This document shows positions 49,064 to 59,820 of a stretch of DNA of 64,000 nt, piece by piece (within the stretch, counting starts at the first letter, position 1; each line of letters starts with the position of its first letter). Position numbers and translations under genes: made by a program. Below the pieces are notes generated by a model. It had not been told where the DNA came from, searched no databases, and saw nothing but the letters and a program-made list of their open reading frames with translations. The stretch covers positions 868,001 to 932,000 of the forward strand of contig NZ_SOZD01000002.1 of assembly GCF_004519335.1 (NCBI RefSeq), in the 5' to 3' direction. This DNA comes from Jiella endophytica (GTDB lineage: Bacteria; Pseudomonadota; Alphaproteobacteria; Rhizobiales; Rhizobiaceae).

Positions 49064-50316
49064 GAGCGGCCGGCGCCGGCAACCTGAAGCGGCGGCTGTG
49101 CGCCGCGCCGCGGCCGGGAGTGCACCCCCTCCGGCCGTCCCTCGGCGACGATCGCGTCGACGAGGCGGCGGATCGTCTCGACGCCGCCGAGGAGCTTTGG
49201 AATGGCCGCCGCCTGCGGCCGGCTCTGGCCCGGCAGCGCCCGGATCGCCCCGGCCATGATCGCGGCGTTCTCGACCTCGTCGTCGAGCAGCATGCGGGCA
49301 AGGCCGAGCTCCTCGGCCCGCGAAGCCCGGATGAACTGCTCGAGGCGGGGATGCCGCCGCGGCACGATCACCGCCGGCTTGTCGAAGGAGAGGATCTCGC
49401 AGAAGGTGTTGTAGCCGCCCATGGCGACGACGCCTTCGGCGCGCTCGAAGAGCGGCTCGATCGAGGCGGCGAAGGTGATGAGATCGACGCTGGGGAGCTT
49501 CGCCGCGCGGGTCTGGAAGTCCGCGGCAAACCCCGTTTCCATGAACGGGCCGAGGACGATCTTCGCCCGCACCCCGATCTTCTCGTCGCTTTCATAGGCC
49601 CTGAGCACCCAGTCGACGAGCCGGGCGCCGTCGCCGCCGCCGCCGGTGGTGACCAGCACGAAGGGCCGCTCGCCGATCCTGATCTGGTCGGGCAGCGCGC
49701 CGGAAGGCTCGTCCGCTCGCGGCAGATAGCCGGTGAACACCGCCCGGTCGCGCACCCCTTGCGAGATGCCGATGCCGTCGAGCGGATCGCAGACCTGCGG
49801 CAGGCCATAGACCCAGACATCGTCATAGAGCTGTTCGACGGCGTCGAAGGCGCCCTTGCGGTTCCATTCGTCGGCGAGCCGCGAGGGCTCGTCCATGATG
49901 TCGCGCAGGCCGAGGACGAGGCGGCAGCCGGTGGTCTTGAGGAAGTCGAGGCTCTCGGCCACCTCGCCGCGCATGCCGAGCGGCTCCTTGTCGACCAGGA
50001 AGATGTCCGGGTCGAAGATCTCCGCCGTCTTCTTGATGATCGCCGAGCGGATCTCGGTGAGGTCTTCGATCGAGAGGCCCGGATTGGACGGCGCGTAACT
50101 GTCCGCCCCGAGCTTGACGACGCCGGGCACGCGGATGAAGTCGACCTGCGGCGGGAAGCTGAACGAGCCGACCATCGGCGAGCCGGCGACGATCAGGATG
50201 GAGACGTCCGGACGATGGGCGACGAGCGCCTGTGCGATCACCCGCGACCGGCGCAGATGGCCGAGCCCGAAGGTGTCGTGGCTATAGATCAGGATGCGGG
50301 GAGAGCGAGACTGCAT
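49060..50316 (-). CDS. Glycosyltransferase of the COG4671 type
   Basis: 418 residues, first gene of the operon. ILIYSHDTFGLGHLRRSRVI at the start, FVLVTTGGGGDGARLVDWVL in the middle, and VVAMGGYNTFCEILSFDKPA in the donor site match predicted MurG-like glycosyltransferases of proteobacteria. It is divergent from the cyclase gene, 355 bases away. Confidence 0.88.
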   Translation of the reverse strand: MQSRSPRILIYSHDTFGLGHLRRSRVIAQALVAHRPDVSILIVAGSPMVGSFSFPPQVDFIRVPGVVKLGADSYAPSNPGLSIEDLTEIRSAIIKKTAEIFDPDIFLVDKEPLGMRGEVAESLDFLKTTGCRLVLGLRDIMDEPSRLADEWNRKGAFDAVEQLYDDVWVYGLPQVCDPLDGIGISQGVRDRAVFTGYLPRADEPSGALPDQIRIGERPFVLVTTGGGGDGARLVDWVLRAYESDEKIGVRAKIVLGPFMETGFAADFQTRAAKLPSVDLITFAASIEPLFERAEGVVAMGGYNTFCEILSFDKPAVIVPRRHPRLEQFIRASRAEELGLARMLLDDEVENAAIMAGAIRALPGQSRPQAAAIPKLLGGVETIRRLVDAIVAEGRPEGVHSRPRRGAQPPLQVAGAGRS

Positions 50317-50671
50317 GGCAACTCCTGACGCAGCCCTGACTGATGCGGAAACAGGTCCAGTGGCCGTCCTTCGCCGCCCCTGCCTGCCGAAGCGATCGTG
50401 GCCGGCGGACTTTTCGACTTCTCGTCGACTACGCGTCCGTCCGGCACCATCCGGTTCTCCTACCTATTGCCTCGCAACCTTTCGATCAAGCATTTGCCTT
50501 CGCGGCGGGCCGACTCGGCCGAACCGGGCGGCGATCGCGCCAGGCAACGGCCGCCCGGCGGGCCGCCGTCACACAGAGTTGACGCCGCAGAACCATTGCG
50601 CGGCGGGCGATTTGGTCGAACTGCTCGATGCCGGGCACGGCGGCATCGCGAACGGTTGAGAGAGGCATTGA
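50317..50671. other. 355-bp divergent region, glycosyltransferase operon / cyclase
   Basis: No gene seen. It should contain promoters for both directions. A GAGAGG ribosome-binding site for the cyclase lies at about 50661-50666. I found no convincing operator. Confidence 0.4.
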
Positions 50672-52009
50672 ATGCTGAAGACACTTCTGGTGATGCGCCC
50701 CTCCGACGACAGCCTGCCGGCGCGGATCTCGGCCGACATCATCCGATTCGATGCAGACAGCGAGAGGTTGACCGGCTGGGTCCAGCTCGCACTCGCTGCA
50801 TTTCTGCTGGCGCTCTACTTCGTCGCGCCGAAGCCGATCGATTCGATATCGCGCAGCCTCGTGCCGATCGGCCTTGCCGCCTATGCCGGGCTGACCATCC
50901 TCAGGCTCGGCCTCTCCTACCGCATGGCGTTGCCGAAGACCTTTCTCTTCGCCTCGCTGATTGCCGACGTCGCGCTGCTCTACGCGCTGATCTGGTCGTT
51001 CCATCTGCAGTACCAGCAGCCGCAGGCCTTCTCCCTGAAGGCGCCGACCATGCTCTACATCTTCGTCTTCATCGCGCTGCGGGCGCTGCGCTTCGATCCG
51101 ATCTGGGTGCTTCTGACCGGCCTCGTCGCGGCCCTCGGCTGGATCGGGCTGGTGCTCTATGCGATCGCCGTGGAGGGTCCGGGCGTCATCACCCGCAGCT
51201 TCGTCGACTACATCCAGGGCTCACCGATCCTGATCGGCGCCGAAGTCGACAAGATCGTCGTCATCGTTGCCGTCTCGGCGATCCTCGCCATCGCCATCGC
51301 CAGGGCGCAGAAGCTGGTTTTGAGGACCGCCCGCGAGCAGGTGGAGCGCGCCGAGATCCGCCGCTTCCTGCCGGCCCCTGTCGAAGCGGCGATCACCGCC
51401 TCCGACAGTGCCATCGTCGCCGGCGAGGGGGTCGAGCGGGAGGCGGCGATCCTGATCCTCGACATCCGCGGCTTCTCGGGCTTTGCCGCCCGGCAGGATC
51501 CGAAGACGGTGGTCGCCGCCCTTGTCGCGATGCATGCGATCGTCGTGCCGATCATCGAGCGGCACAACGGCATCGTCGACAAATATCTCGGCGACGGCAT
51601 GCTCGCGACCTTCGGCGCGGCCCGCGAAAGCGACACGCCCGCCGCCGACGCCCTCAACGCGCTGGCCGAGATCTCTGCCGCAACGACAGGATGGACCGAG
51701 GATCTCGCCGCCGAAACCGGCTTTCGCCTGTCGGTCAATGGCGCGGCGACGGCCGGGCCGGTCATCTTTGCCGCCCTCGGCGATGCCGCACGGCTCGAAT
51801 ATACGGTGATCGGTGAGGCGGTGAATCTCGCGGCGAAGCTCGAAAAGCACAACAAGGTCGAGAAGACCGCGGGGCTGACCACCGCGGCGACGCTCGAAGC
51901 CGCCATCCTGCAGGGATTTCGCCCGGAAGGCCGGGCCACCCACCTGCCGGAAAGGCGCGTCGCCGGCGTCGCCGAGCCGCTCGGGCTGGTGGCGCTGGCC
52001 CCGGTGTGA
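50672..52009 (+). CDS. Membrane-bound class III adenylate/guanylate cyclase
   Basis: 445 residues. The N-terminal 220 residues contain about six membrane segments (LALAAFLLALYFVA, FASLIADVALLYALIWSF, VVIVAVSAILAIAIA and others). The C-terminal catalytic domain shows AAILILDIRGFSGFAA (first metal Asp), KYLGDGMLATFGA (second metal Asp) and LEYTVIGEAVNLAAKLE. Both metal-binding aspartates are present, so it is probably active in making cAMP or cGMP. It lies 4.6 kb from the end of the double-ATPase gene cluster with the cNMP-binding protein, and could supply its ligand. Confidence 0.92.
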   Translation: MLKTLLVMRPSDDSLPARISADIIRFDADSERLTGWVQLALAAFLLALYFVAPKPIDSISRSLVPIGLAAYAGLTILRLGLSYRMALPKTFLFASLIADVALLYALIWSFHLQYQQPQAFSLKAPTMLYIFVFIALRALRFDPIWVLLTGLVAALGWIGLVLYAIAVEGPGVITRSFVDYIQGSPILIGAEVDKIVVIVAVSAILAIAIARAQKLVLRTAREQVERAEIRRFLPAPVEAAITASDSAIVAGEGVEREAAILILDIRGFSGFAARQDPKTVVAALVAMHAIVVPIIERHNGIVDKYLGDGMLATFGAARESDTPAADALNALAEISAATTGWTEDLAAETGFRLSVNGAATAGPVIFAALGDAARLEYTVIGEAVNLAAKLEKHNKVEKTAGLTTAATLEAAILQGFRPEGRATHLPERRVAGVAEPLGLVALAPV

Positions 52010-52028
52010 GACGCAGCCACCCGTTGCT

Positions 52029-52919
52029 TCAGGGGAGTTTCTGGTCGAGCAGCAGCACTTCCGAATAAAGGTGGCCGATATCGCGCGGCTGAACGTCGTC
52101 GGAGCGATACCAGCGCGGCAGCGGGATCTTCTCCACCTCGCCCTGGTCGTCGGCGCCGTTCATCATCCGCGTGTCGACCGCGAGAACCGCTTTCTCGCCG
52201 ACGCTGACGAGCCCGGCGATCGACCCGGCATGGGCCGAGAGGAAATCGTAGTCGCAGGCGTGGAGGACCTCGTGATAGGCGACGGCGTCACCCTTCAGCT
52301 TGCGCTGCCAGACGAGCCACGTCCCGCGCCCTGCCTCGCCGGCCGAGCCGTCGCCGTCCTCGATGACGGCGTGGTGGATGTCGAAGCCGTGGTGGTCGTC
52401 GAGCATCCGGCGTTCGTCCGGCGAAAGCCGCTCGCGGATCTCCGCCGGGTCTCGGATCAGCCTCAGTCCGCCATTGCCGATCTGCGCGGCGTCGCCCGGC
52501 CGGAACAGGCTGCGGGTCTCGTCGAGGATCGAGAAACCGAGCGCCCGGATCTTGCGCCCCGTCGCCCGCCGCGCGGTCATCGTCTGATAGGTGACGCCGG
52601 GCTTCTCCATTCCTGAGCGCAGGAGTTCGTCGCCGACCCCGGTGCCGCGATAGCCGGACACCAGATACCAGGAGGACAGGTCGCAGAAGCGCCGCGTGCC
52701 GGTCGCCGTTGGTCGGTCGGAATAGACCGTCCCCATGAAGCCGACGATCTGGCCGTCGTCCTCGACCAGCCAGCCGCGCTCGGCCTCTGGCGGGCGCCAG
52801 GGATAGTCGAGCAAGAGCCGCCAGGTCTCGGCCGGGATCCGGCCGTTCATCCTGTCATGCAGAAGCGCCGCGACCGCTTCGACGTCGTCGTCCCCGGCTG
52901 GGCGCACCCGCGCCGCCAT
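52029..52919 (-). CDS. GNAT-like acyltransferase in the glycan cluster
   Basis: 296 residues from the ATG at 52919, two bases after the stop of the deacetylase gene. The N-terminal 160 residues look like a GNAT acetyltransferase: VRPAGDDDVEAVAALLHDRM, VGFMGTVYSDR, then SGYRGTGVGDELL (acetyl-CoA loop). The C-terminal half is less typical. It may acylate a sugar after or before deacetylation by its neighbour, but this is inference. Confidence 0.75.
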   Translation of the reverse strand: MAARVRPAGDDDVEAVAALLHDRMNGRIPAETWRLLLDYPWRPPEAERGWLVEDDGQIVGFMGTVYSDRPTATGTRRFCDLSSWYLVSGYRGTGVGDELLRSGMEKPGVTYQTMTARRATGRKIRALGFSILDETRSLFRPGDAAQIGNGGLRLIRDPAEIRERLSPDERRMLDDHHGFDIHHAVIEDGDGSAGEAGRGTWLVWQRKLKGDAVAYHEVLHACDYDFLSAHAGSIAGLVSVGEKAVLAVDTRMMNGADDQGEVEKIPLPRWYRSDDVQPRDIGHLYSEVLLLDQKLP

Positions 52920-52921
52920 CC

Positions 52922-53731
52922 TCAGCGCACCGGGCTTTCGGTGAGAAGCGTGGTGATTGGCTGGAAGCGGATCGCCGGGTGCGAACCGACCCGGCCGAGC
53001 AGCCGCTCCAGAAACGACCACGTCGCCTCGTCATGATCGAGATGGTGGGTGAGGATGCCGAAGGGCTCGTCCGGGTCGGTGCGCCCGAGCCGGCGGTCGG
53101 CGAGACGCTCGGCGAACAGGGCGATCAGCTTCTCGGCGCCGGCGAAGGTCGCGCCGCCCTTCCAGCTCAACAGGTCGAGATGGGCATTGATCGCAGCGAA
53201 ACGCGGCGGCAGCACCAGCGCTGCGTCCTCGGTCGAGCCCCCGCCGCCCTGCCCCTGATAATACCGCGGGCCGAAGCTCGACAGGCCGAAATAGCCCTGC
53301 TGGGGCAGCGCGGCCGCGACGGCCGGATCGATCCGGTTCCAGGGCGGCACCAGAATCGGCAGGAAGCTCGCGCCGAATTCGCGCATCAGGATGCGCATGC
53401 CCTCGCCGAGCTCGGCGAGAACCTCCTGCGTCGGCCGTTCGCCGCCGCATTCGACGGCGCGCTTGCCGGCGGCGGCATGGTTCTTGTGGGCATAGCCGTG
53501 CTGCAGCACCGAGATGCCGGGGGCCGACAGCGCCGCCACGAGATCCGGCTGCATCGTCGCCGGCACCGCGGCGATGGCGAGCGGCAGGCGGTGTCGCCGC
53601 GCCGCGCCGACGAGCCGGGTCAGCTGCGGGGTCGCCGCGGCCGCGTCGTCGTCGCGCCACCACACAGAAACGCTGCGGCCGGCGGCCGCCCACTGGTCGA
53701 GTTCGTCGTCGAGCTGGTCGAATGACTGCAT
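52922..53731 (-). CDS. Polysaccharide deacetylase-like protein, second copy
   Basis: 269 residues from the ATG at 53731. WWRDDD near residue 25, QHGYAHKNH near residue 85, VPPWNRID and a C-terminal ILTHHLDHDEATW segment are visible. The first three recur in the gene at 1-571, making a paralogous pair about 52 kb apart. The fold is probably NodB-like (CE4). An open frame continues upstream but without family similarity. Followed by the GNAT-like gene after two bases. No signal peptide, so it would act in the cytoplasm on a glycan precursor. Confidence 0.78.
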   Translation of the reverse strand: MQSFDQLDDELDQWAAAGRSVSVWWRDDDAAAATPQLTRLVGAARRHRLPLAIAAVPATMQPDLVAALSAPGISVLQHGYAHKNHAAAGKRAVECGGERPTQEVLAELGEGMRILMREFGASFLPILVPPWNRIDPAVAAALPQQGYFGLSSFGPRYYQGQGGGGSTEDAALVLPPRFAAINAHLDLLSWKGGATFAGAEKLIALFAERLADRRLGRTDPDEPFGILTHHLDHDEATWSFLERLLGRVGSHPAIRFQPITTLLTESPVR

Positions 53732-53996
53732 GGCACTGCTGACGGGCGGCTCCTTCAACGAGATCGTTCGAATGGTCCGGCCGTCGTCTCCCTCGTTGAT
53801 GATTCGCCGCCTGGTTCCGCTGGGACAGCTTTGGGCTTTCCATTGTCCCGGCACTTTCGAATGCAGCGCCAACTTCGCAAAACGAAATCGAAGTGAAACC
53901 TGAACGCTGCATTTCGAAAGATAAATGAAACCGGCAACTGCTAGTCCTCTTCGATCAGAAGGTCCTTGCCGGCTGTCCCAACGTCTGGATACCGTC

Positions 53997-54281
53997 ATGA
54001 AGTCGCTTTGCGAACCCCTCTCGGCGCATTCGAGCGCCCTGCCCTCGGCGCCCATCGCCGCGCCGCGCCGCGCCGGCCTTTCCTTCCTGCGCTCCTGGCT
54101 CAGCACCCCTTGCGCCATGCAGGCCGTCGACGACGTCGACGCCGGCATACTCGCCGATCTCGGCATCGGCTCGGCCGCGGGCTTCGCGGGCACCCGCATG
54201 CTGTCTGCCGGACACGAGCGGCTGCAGGCGATCCGGGCGAGCGAGTTCGCCCCGCCACGCCCGCGCCGGACGTATCTCTGA
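53997..54281 (+). CDS. Small hypothetical protein, weakly DUF1127-like
   Basis: 94 residues from the ATG at 53997 (another ATG at 53925). Third codon positions are almost all G or C, which supports coding. The stretch LSFLRSWL followed by DAGILADLGIG recalls DUF1127 proteins, where a short helix precedes LxDIGL, but the match is weak. No membrane segment. Function unknown. Confidence 0.45.
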   Translation: MKSLCEPLSAHSSALPSAPIAAPRRAGLSFLRSWLSTPCAMQAVDDVDAGILADLGIGSAAGFAGTRMLSAGHERLQAIRASEFAPPRPRRTYL

Positions 54282-54420
54282 GCCGGAGCGTCGCGGCCGC
54301 CGGATGAGGATCCGGCCGAGACCGCACATCCTGCACGGCTGCGTTCGAAGCGAAACGCCGCGCCGAGCGCCCCTTTCCGGCGATGGCGCGACGGGATTGC
54401 TGGCTCCTGACGTTACGGTC

Positions 54421-54433
54421 GGTTAAGATAACC
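54421..54433. promoter_or_regulatory. 13-bp inverted repeat upstream of hybrid kinase
   Basis: GGTTA-AGA-TAACC is a perfect 5-bp inverted repeat, 69 bases before the kinase start, in a locally AT-richer spot. It could be an operator for the two-component pair. TTAACC-type half sites also occur in CtrA targets, but the spacing does not fit. Confidence 0.35.
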
Positions 54434-54502
54434 ATGACGAAGCTTTGCCAGCAAACGAAACCACCGGAATCATGAACGGACAAGACGGCGGGCGACAAAG
54501 CC

Positions 54503-56230
54503 ATGACGGGTGATTTTCTGGAATTTGCCGAGCCGGACGAGGTGGCCGAGCCGCAGGCGCACCGCACCGGCTGGAAGCTCGCGGTGATCGACGACGACGA
54601 GGCCGTCCATGAAGGGACGAGCTTCGCGCTCCGGCATTTCGCGCTGCACGGCTACGGCCTCGAAGTGATCGGCGCGCGCTCGGCGCGGGAAGGCTTCGAG
54701 CTCCTGAAGCAGAACCCCGACACCGCCGTCGTGCTGCTCGACGTGGTGATGGAGAGCGACGACGCCGGGCTGAAGCTCGCCAAGGCGATCCGCGAGGATC
54801 TGAAGAACGAGCTGGTGCGGATCATTTTGCGCACCGGCCAGCCGGGTCAGGCGCCGGAGCGCCAGGTGGTCGTCGACTACGACATCAACGACTACAAGGC
54901 CAAGACCGAGCTGACGGCCGACAAGCTGTTCACCACGCTGACGGCGGCGCTGCGCGGCTACGACCAGCTGAAGCGCCTCGATGACACCCGCGTCGGGCTG
55001 GAAATGATCGTCAGCGCCTCCGCCTCGCTGTTCGACGATCGCTCGCTGAAGACCCTCGCCCACGGAGTGCTCATCCAGATCAGCGCGCTGCTCGAGATCG
55101 AGACCGACGGTATCCTGATCATGCGCGAGACCGGCGGGTCGGATCCGCTGGTGCTGGCCGGCCTCGGCAAGTTCGAGGCGTCCGAGGCTTCCGGCATCGA
55201 CCGCGGCGCGCTGTTTGCCGCCGCTGCGACGGTGGAGGCCGGGCGGCCGATCCGGCACGACGGTCTCGTCTGCCTGTTCGTCAAGACCGGCAGCGGCGCC
55301 GAGATCCTCGTGGCTCTCGCGACCCCCAACGAAATCAGCGACACCCAGGCCTCGCTGGTCTCGGTGTTCTCCGCCAAGCTCGCCATCGCCTTCGACAATG
55401 CCCGGCTCTACGACGAGCTGCGCATCGCCAACGAGGAACTCGAAGCCCGGGTCGCCCGCCGGACCCAGGAGCTCGCCAACGCCAATGAGCGGCTGATGGC
55501 GCAGGGCGCGCTGTTGAAGCGCGTCAACGCCTTCAAGAACGAGATCCTCGGCACCATCGCCCACGACCTGAAGAACCCGATCGCGGTCATTCTCGGGCGC
55601 AGCGAGATGCTGACCAGCCTTACCGAGACTCTCGACGAGACCCTGCGCGAGCGCTTCGCCAAGCAGGTCGGACACATCCGCAATTCTGCCGAGCGGATGA
55701 CCCGGATCGTCGACATGTCGATCGCGGACGCGCTTGCCGACGCCCTCGACATCACCGTCGAGCCGCGCCGGGTCGACCTCGCCGAAATCACCGCGACGAC
55801 GGCCGAACTCACCCGCGCGCTTGCCGAGAAGAAGCAGCAGAGCCTTGCCATTCAAGCCGACGCGCCGCTGACGGTCGCCGGCGATCCCGACCGGCTCGCC
55901 GAAGCGATTGACAATCTCGTCAGCAACGCCATGAAATACGCCCCGGTGGGCGGCGAGATCCGGGTGGAAGCCGCCCGGTCGGGCTCTCATGCCAAGGTGA
56001 CCGTCGCAGACTCCGGGCCCGGCCTCAACAAGCAGGATTCGGTGCGGCTGTTCGGCCGGTTCCAGCGGCTGTCGGCCCAGCCGACGGCGGGAGAGAGTTC
56101 GACGGGGCTCGGCCTCTCGATCGTGTCGAAGATCGTCGAGCTGCATCAAGGTGAAATCGTCGTCGAGGAGAAGGGGCCACTGGGAGGCGCCGCTTTCTCG
56201 ATCCTGCTACCGCTTCTGGAGACACGATGA
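54503..56230 (+). CDS. Sensor histidine kinase with N-terminal receiver and DUF3369
   Basis: 575 residues, no membrane segments. Residues about 25-150 are a receiver domain (AVIDDDEAVHEG, phospho-acceptor Asp in VVLLDVVMES near 79). A DUF3369 sensor domain follows (about 165-310), then a coiled coil, the H-box IAHDLKNPIAVIL (His near 353) and an ATPase domain with NLVSNAMKYAP and ADSGPGLNK. It overlaps the response regulator by 4 bases, so the two form one signalling pair. The stimulus must be internal. Confidence 0.92.
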   Translation: MTGDFLEFAEPDEVAEPQAHRTGWKLAVIDDDEAVHEGTSFALRHFALHGYGLEVIGARSAREGFELLKQNPDTAVVLLDVVMESDDAGLKLAKAIREDLKNELVRIILRTGQPGQAPERQVVVDYDINDYKAKTELTADKLFTTLTAALRGYDQLKRLDDTRVGLEMIVSASASLFDDRSLKTLAHGVLIQISALLEIETDGILIMRETGGSDPLVLAGLGKFEASEASGIDRGALFAAAATVEAGRPIRHDGLVCLFVKTGSGAEILVALATPNEISDTQASLVSVFSAKLAIAFDNARLYDELRIANEELEARVARRTQELANANERLMAQGALLKRVNAFKNEILGTIAHDLKNPIAVILGRSEMLTSLTETLDETLRERFAKQVGHIRNSAERMTRIVDMSIADALADALDITVEPRRVDLAEITATTAELTRALAEKKQQSLAIQADAPLTVAGDPDRLAEAIDNLVSNAMKYAPVGGEIRVEAARSGSHAKVTVADSGPGLNKQDSVRLFGRFQRLSAQPTAGESSTGLGLSIVSKIVELHQGEIVVEEKGPLGGAAFSILLPLLETR

Positions 56231-56952
56231 CCGCCATGTGCGAACCACGGATTTTCGTCGTCGACGACGAGGCCGAGACGCGGGAGCTGATCGGCGATTA
56301 CCTGCTGATGCACGGCTATGGCGTCCGGCTCCTGGAAGGTGGTGCCGCCATGCGCGACCAGATGGCGGTGGAGCGGCCGGACCTCATCGTTCTCGACCTC
56401 AACATGCCCGGCGAGGACGGGCTGTCGATCGTGCGCAGCTTGAAGGCCGAGGCCGACGTGCCGGTGATCATGCTGACCGGTACGGCAAGCCTCGTCGACC
56501 GGGTGGTCGGGCTGGAGCTCGGCGCCGACGACTATCTCGCCAAGCCCTGCGAGCTGCGCGAGCTGCTCGCCCGCATCCGCTCGGTGATGCGCCGCGCCGG
56601 CTCCTCGCAGACGGCGGCAAGGGCCGAAGAGCCGGGCCAGCCGCGGCGCGAGATCCGCTTCGGCACCAAGTGGCTGGACCTCGACGCCCAGTCGCTGCGC
56701 GGCGAGGACGGCGACGAACAGGCGCTGGTCCACAGCGAGTTCACGCTGCTCAAGGCCTTCGCCGAAAACCCCCGGCGGGTGCTCTCGCGCGAGCGGCTGC
56801 TCGATCTTGCCAGCGCCCGCGACACCGAGCCCTTCGACCGTGCCGTCGACGTTCGGATCACCCGCATCCGCAAGAAGATCGAGCCGGATCCGGCGAGGCC
56901 GACGGTGATCCGCACGGTGCGCGGCGCCGGCTACATGTTTTCGCCGGATTGA
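56227..56952 (+). CDS. OmpR-family response regulator
   Basis: 241 residues. The receiver domain has VVDDEAETRE and the phospho-acceptor Asp in IVLDLNMPGEDG near 57, with Lys in DDYLAKPCE. A winged-helix DNA-binding domain follows (FTLLKAFAENPRRVLSRERL, then RTVRGAGYMFSPD at the C-terminus). The start lies in the ATGA overlap with the kinase at 54503. Confidence 0.95.
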   Translation: MTAMCEPRIFVVDDEAETRELIGDYLLMHGYGVRLLEGGAAMRDQMAVERPDLIVLDLNMPGEDGLSIVRSLKAEADVPVIMLTGTASLVDRVVGLELGADDYLAKPCELRELLARIRSVMRRAGSSQTAARAEEPGQPRREIRFGTKWLDLDAQSLRGEDGDEQALVHSEFTLLKAFAENPRRVLSRERLLDLASARDTEPFDRAVDVRITRIRKKIEPDPARPTVIRTVRGAGYMFSPD

Positions 56953-57283
56953 CGGCTGTCCGACGCGGGCCCAGTGGCAAAGCCGGCCTCATCCCCGGCT
57001 TGGGCGATGCCTGGTAAAGGCCCCTTGCGAAGACCTTGATCCGGCGAGCGTTCGCTTCGTCGAGGCGGATCGTGCATGCCGTGAATTGCCACGATTGCGT
57101 CCGCCTCTCGCCGCAATCGGCCAGGGAAACGAAATAAGCGCGAAACACAGATGACATAAGACGCCGGAAGCGCTGCATGGCGGCCCGGATGGTTCCGGTC
57201 GTTCGCAGCAATCAGCTTTACGGGCACGGCTTAATCGATAGGATGAAGACGGATCGTTTTCACGCGGGACGGCGGCTGGCGCC
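56953..57283. other. 331-bp intergenic region before second kinase
   Basis: No gene seen. It should hold the promoter of the kinase and binding-protein operon. I found no clear hexamers, terminator or operator. Confidence 0.4.
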
Positions 57284-59791
<2,508 letters not shown>

Positions 59792-59820
59792 ACCGCCTAA
59801 TACAAGGATACCGCCGTATC

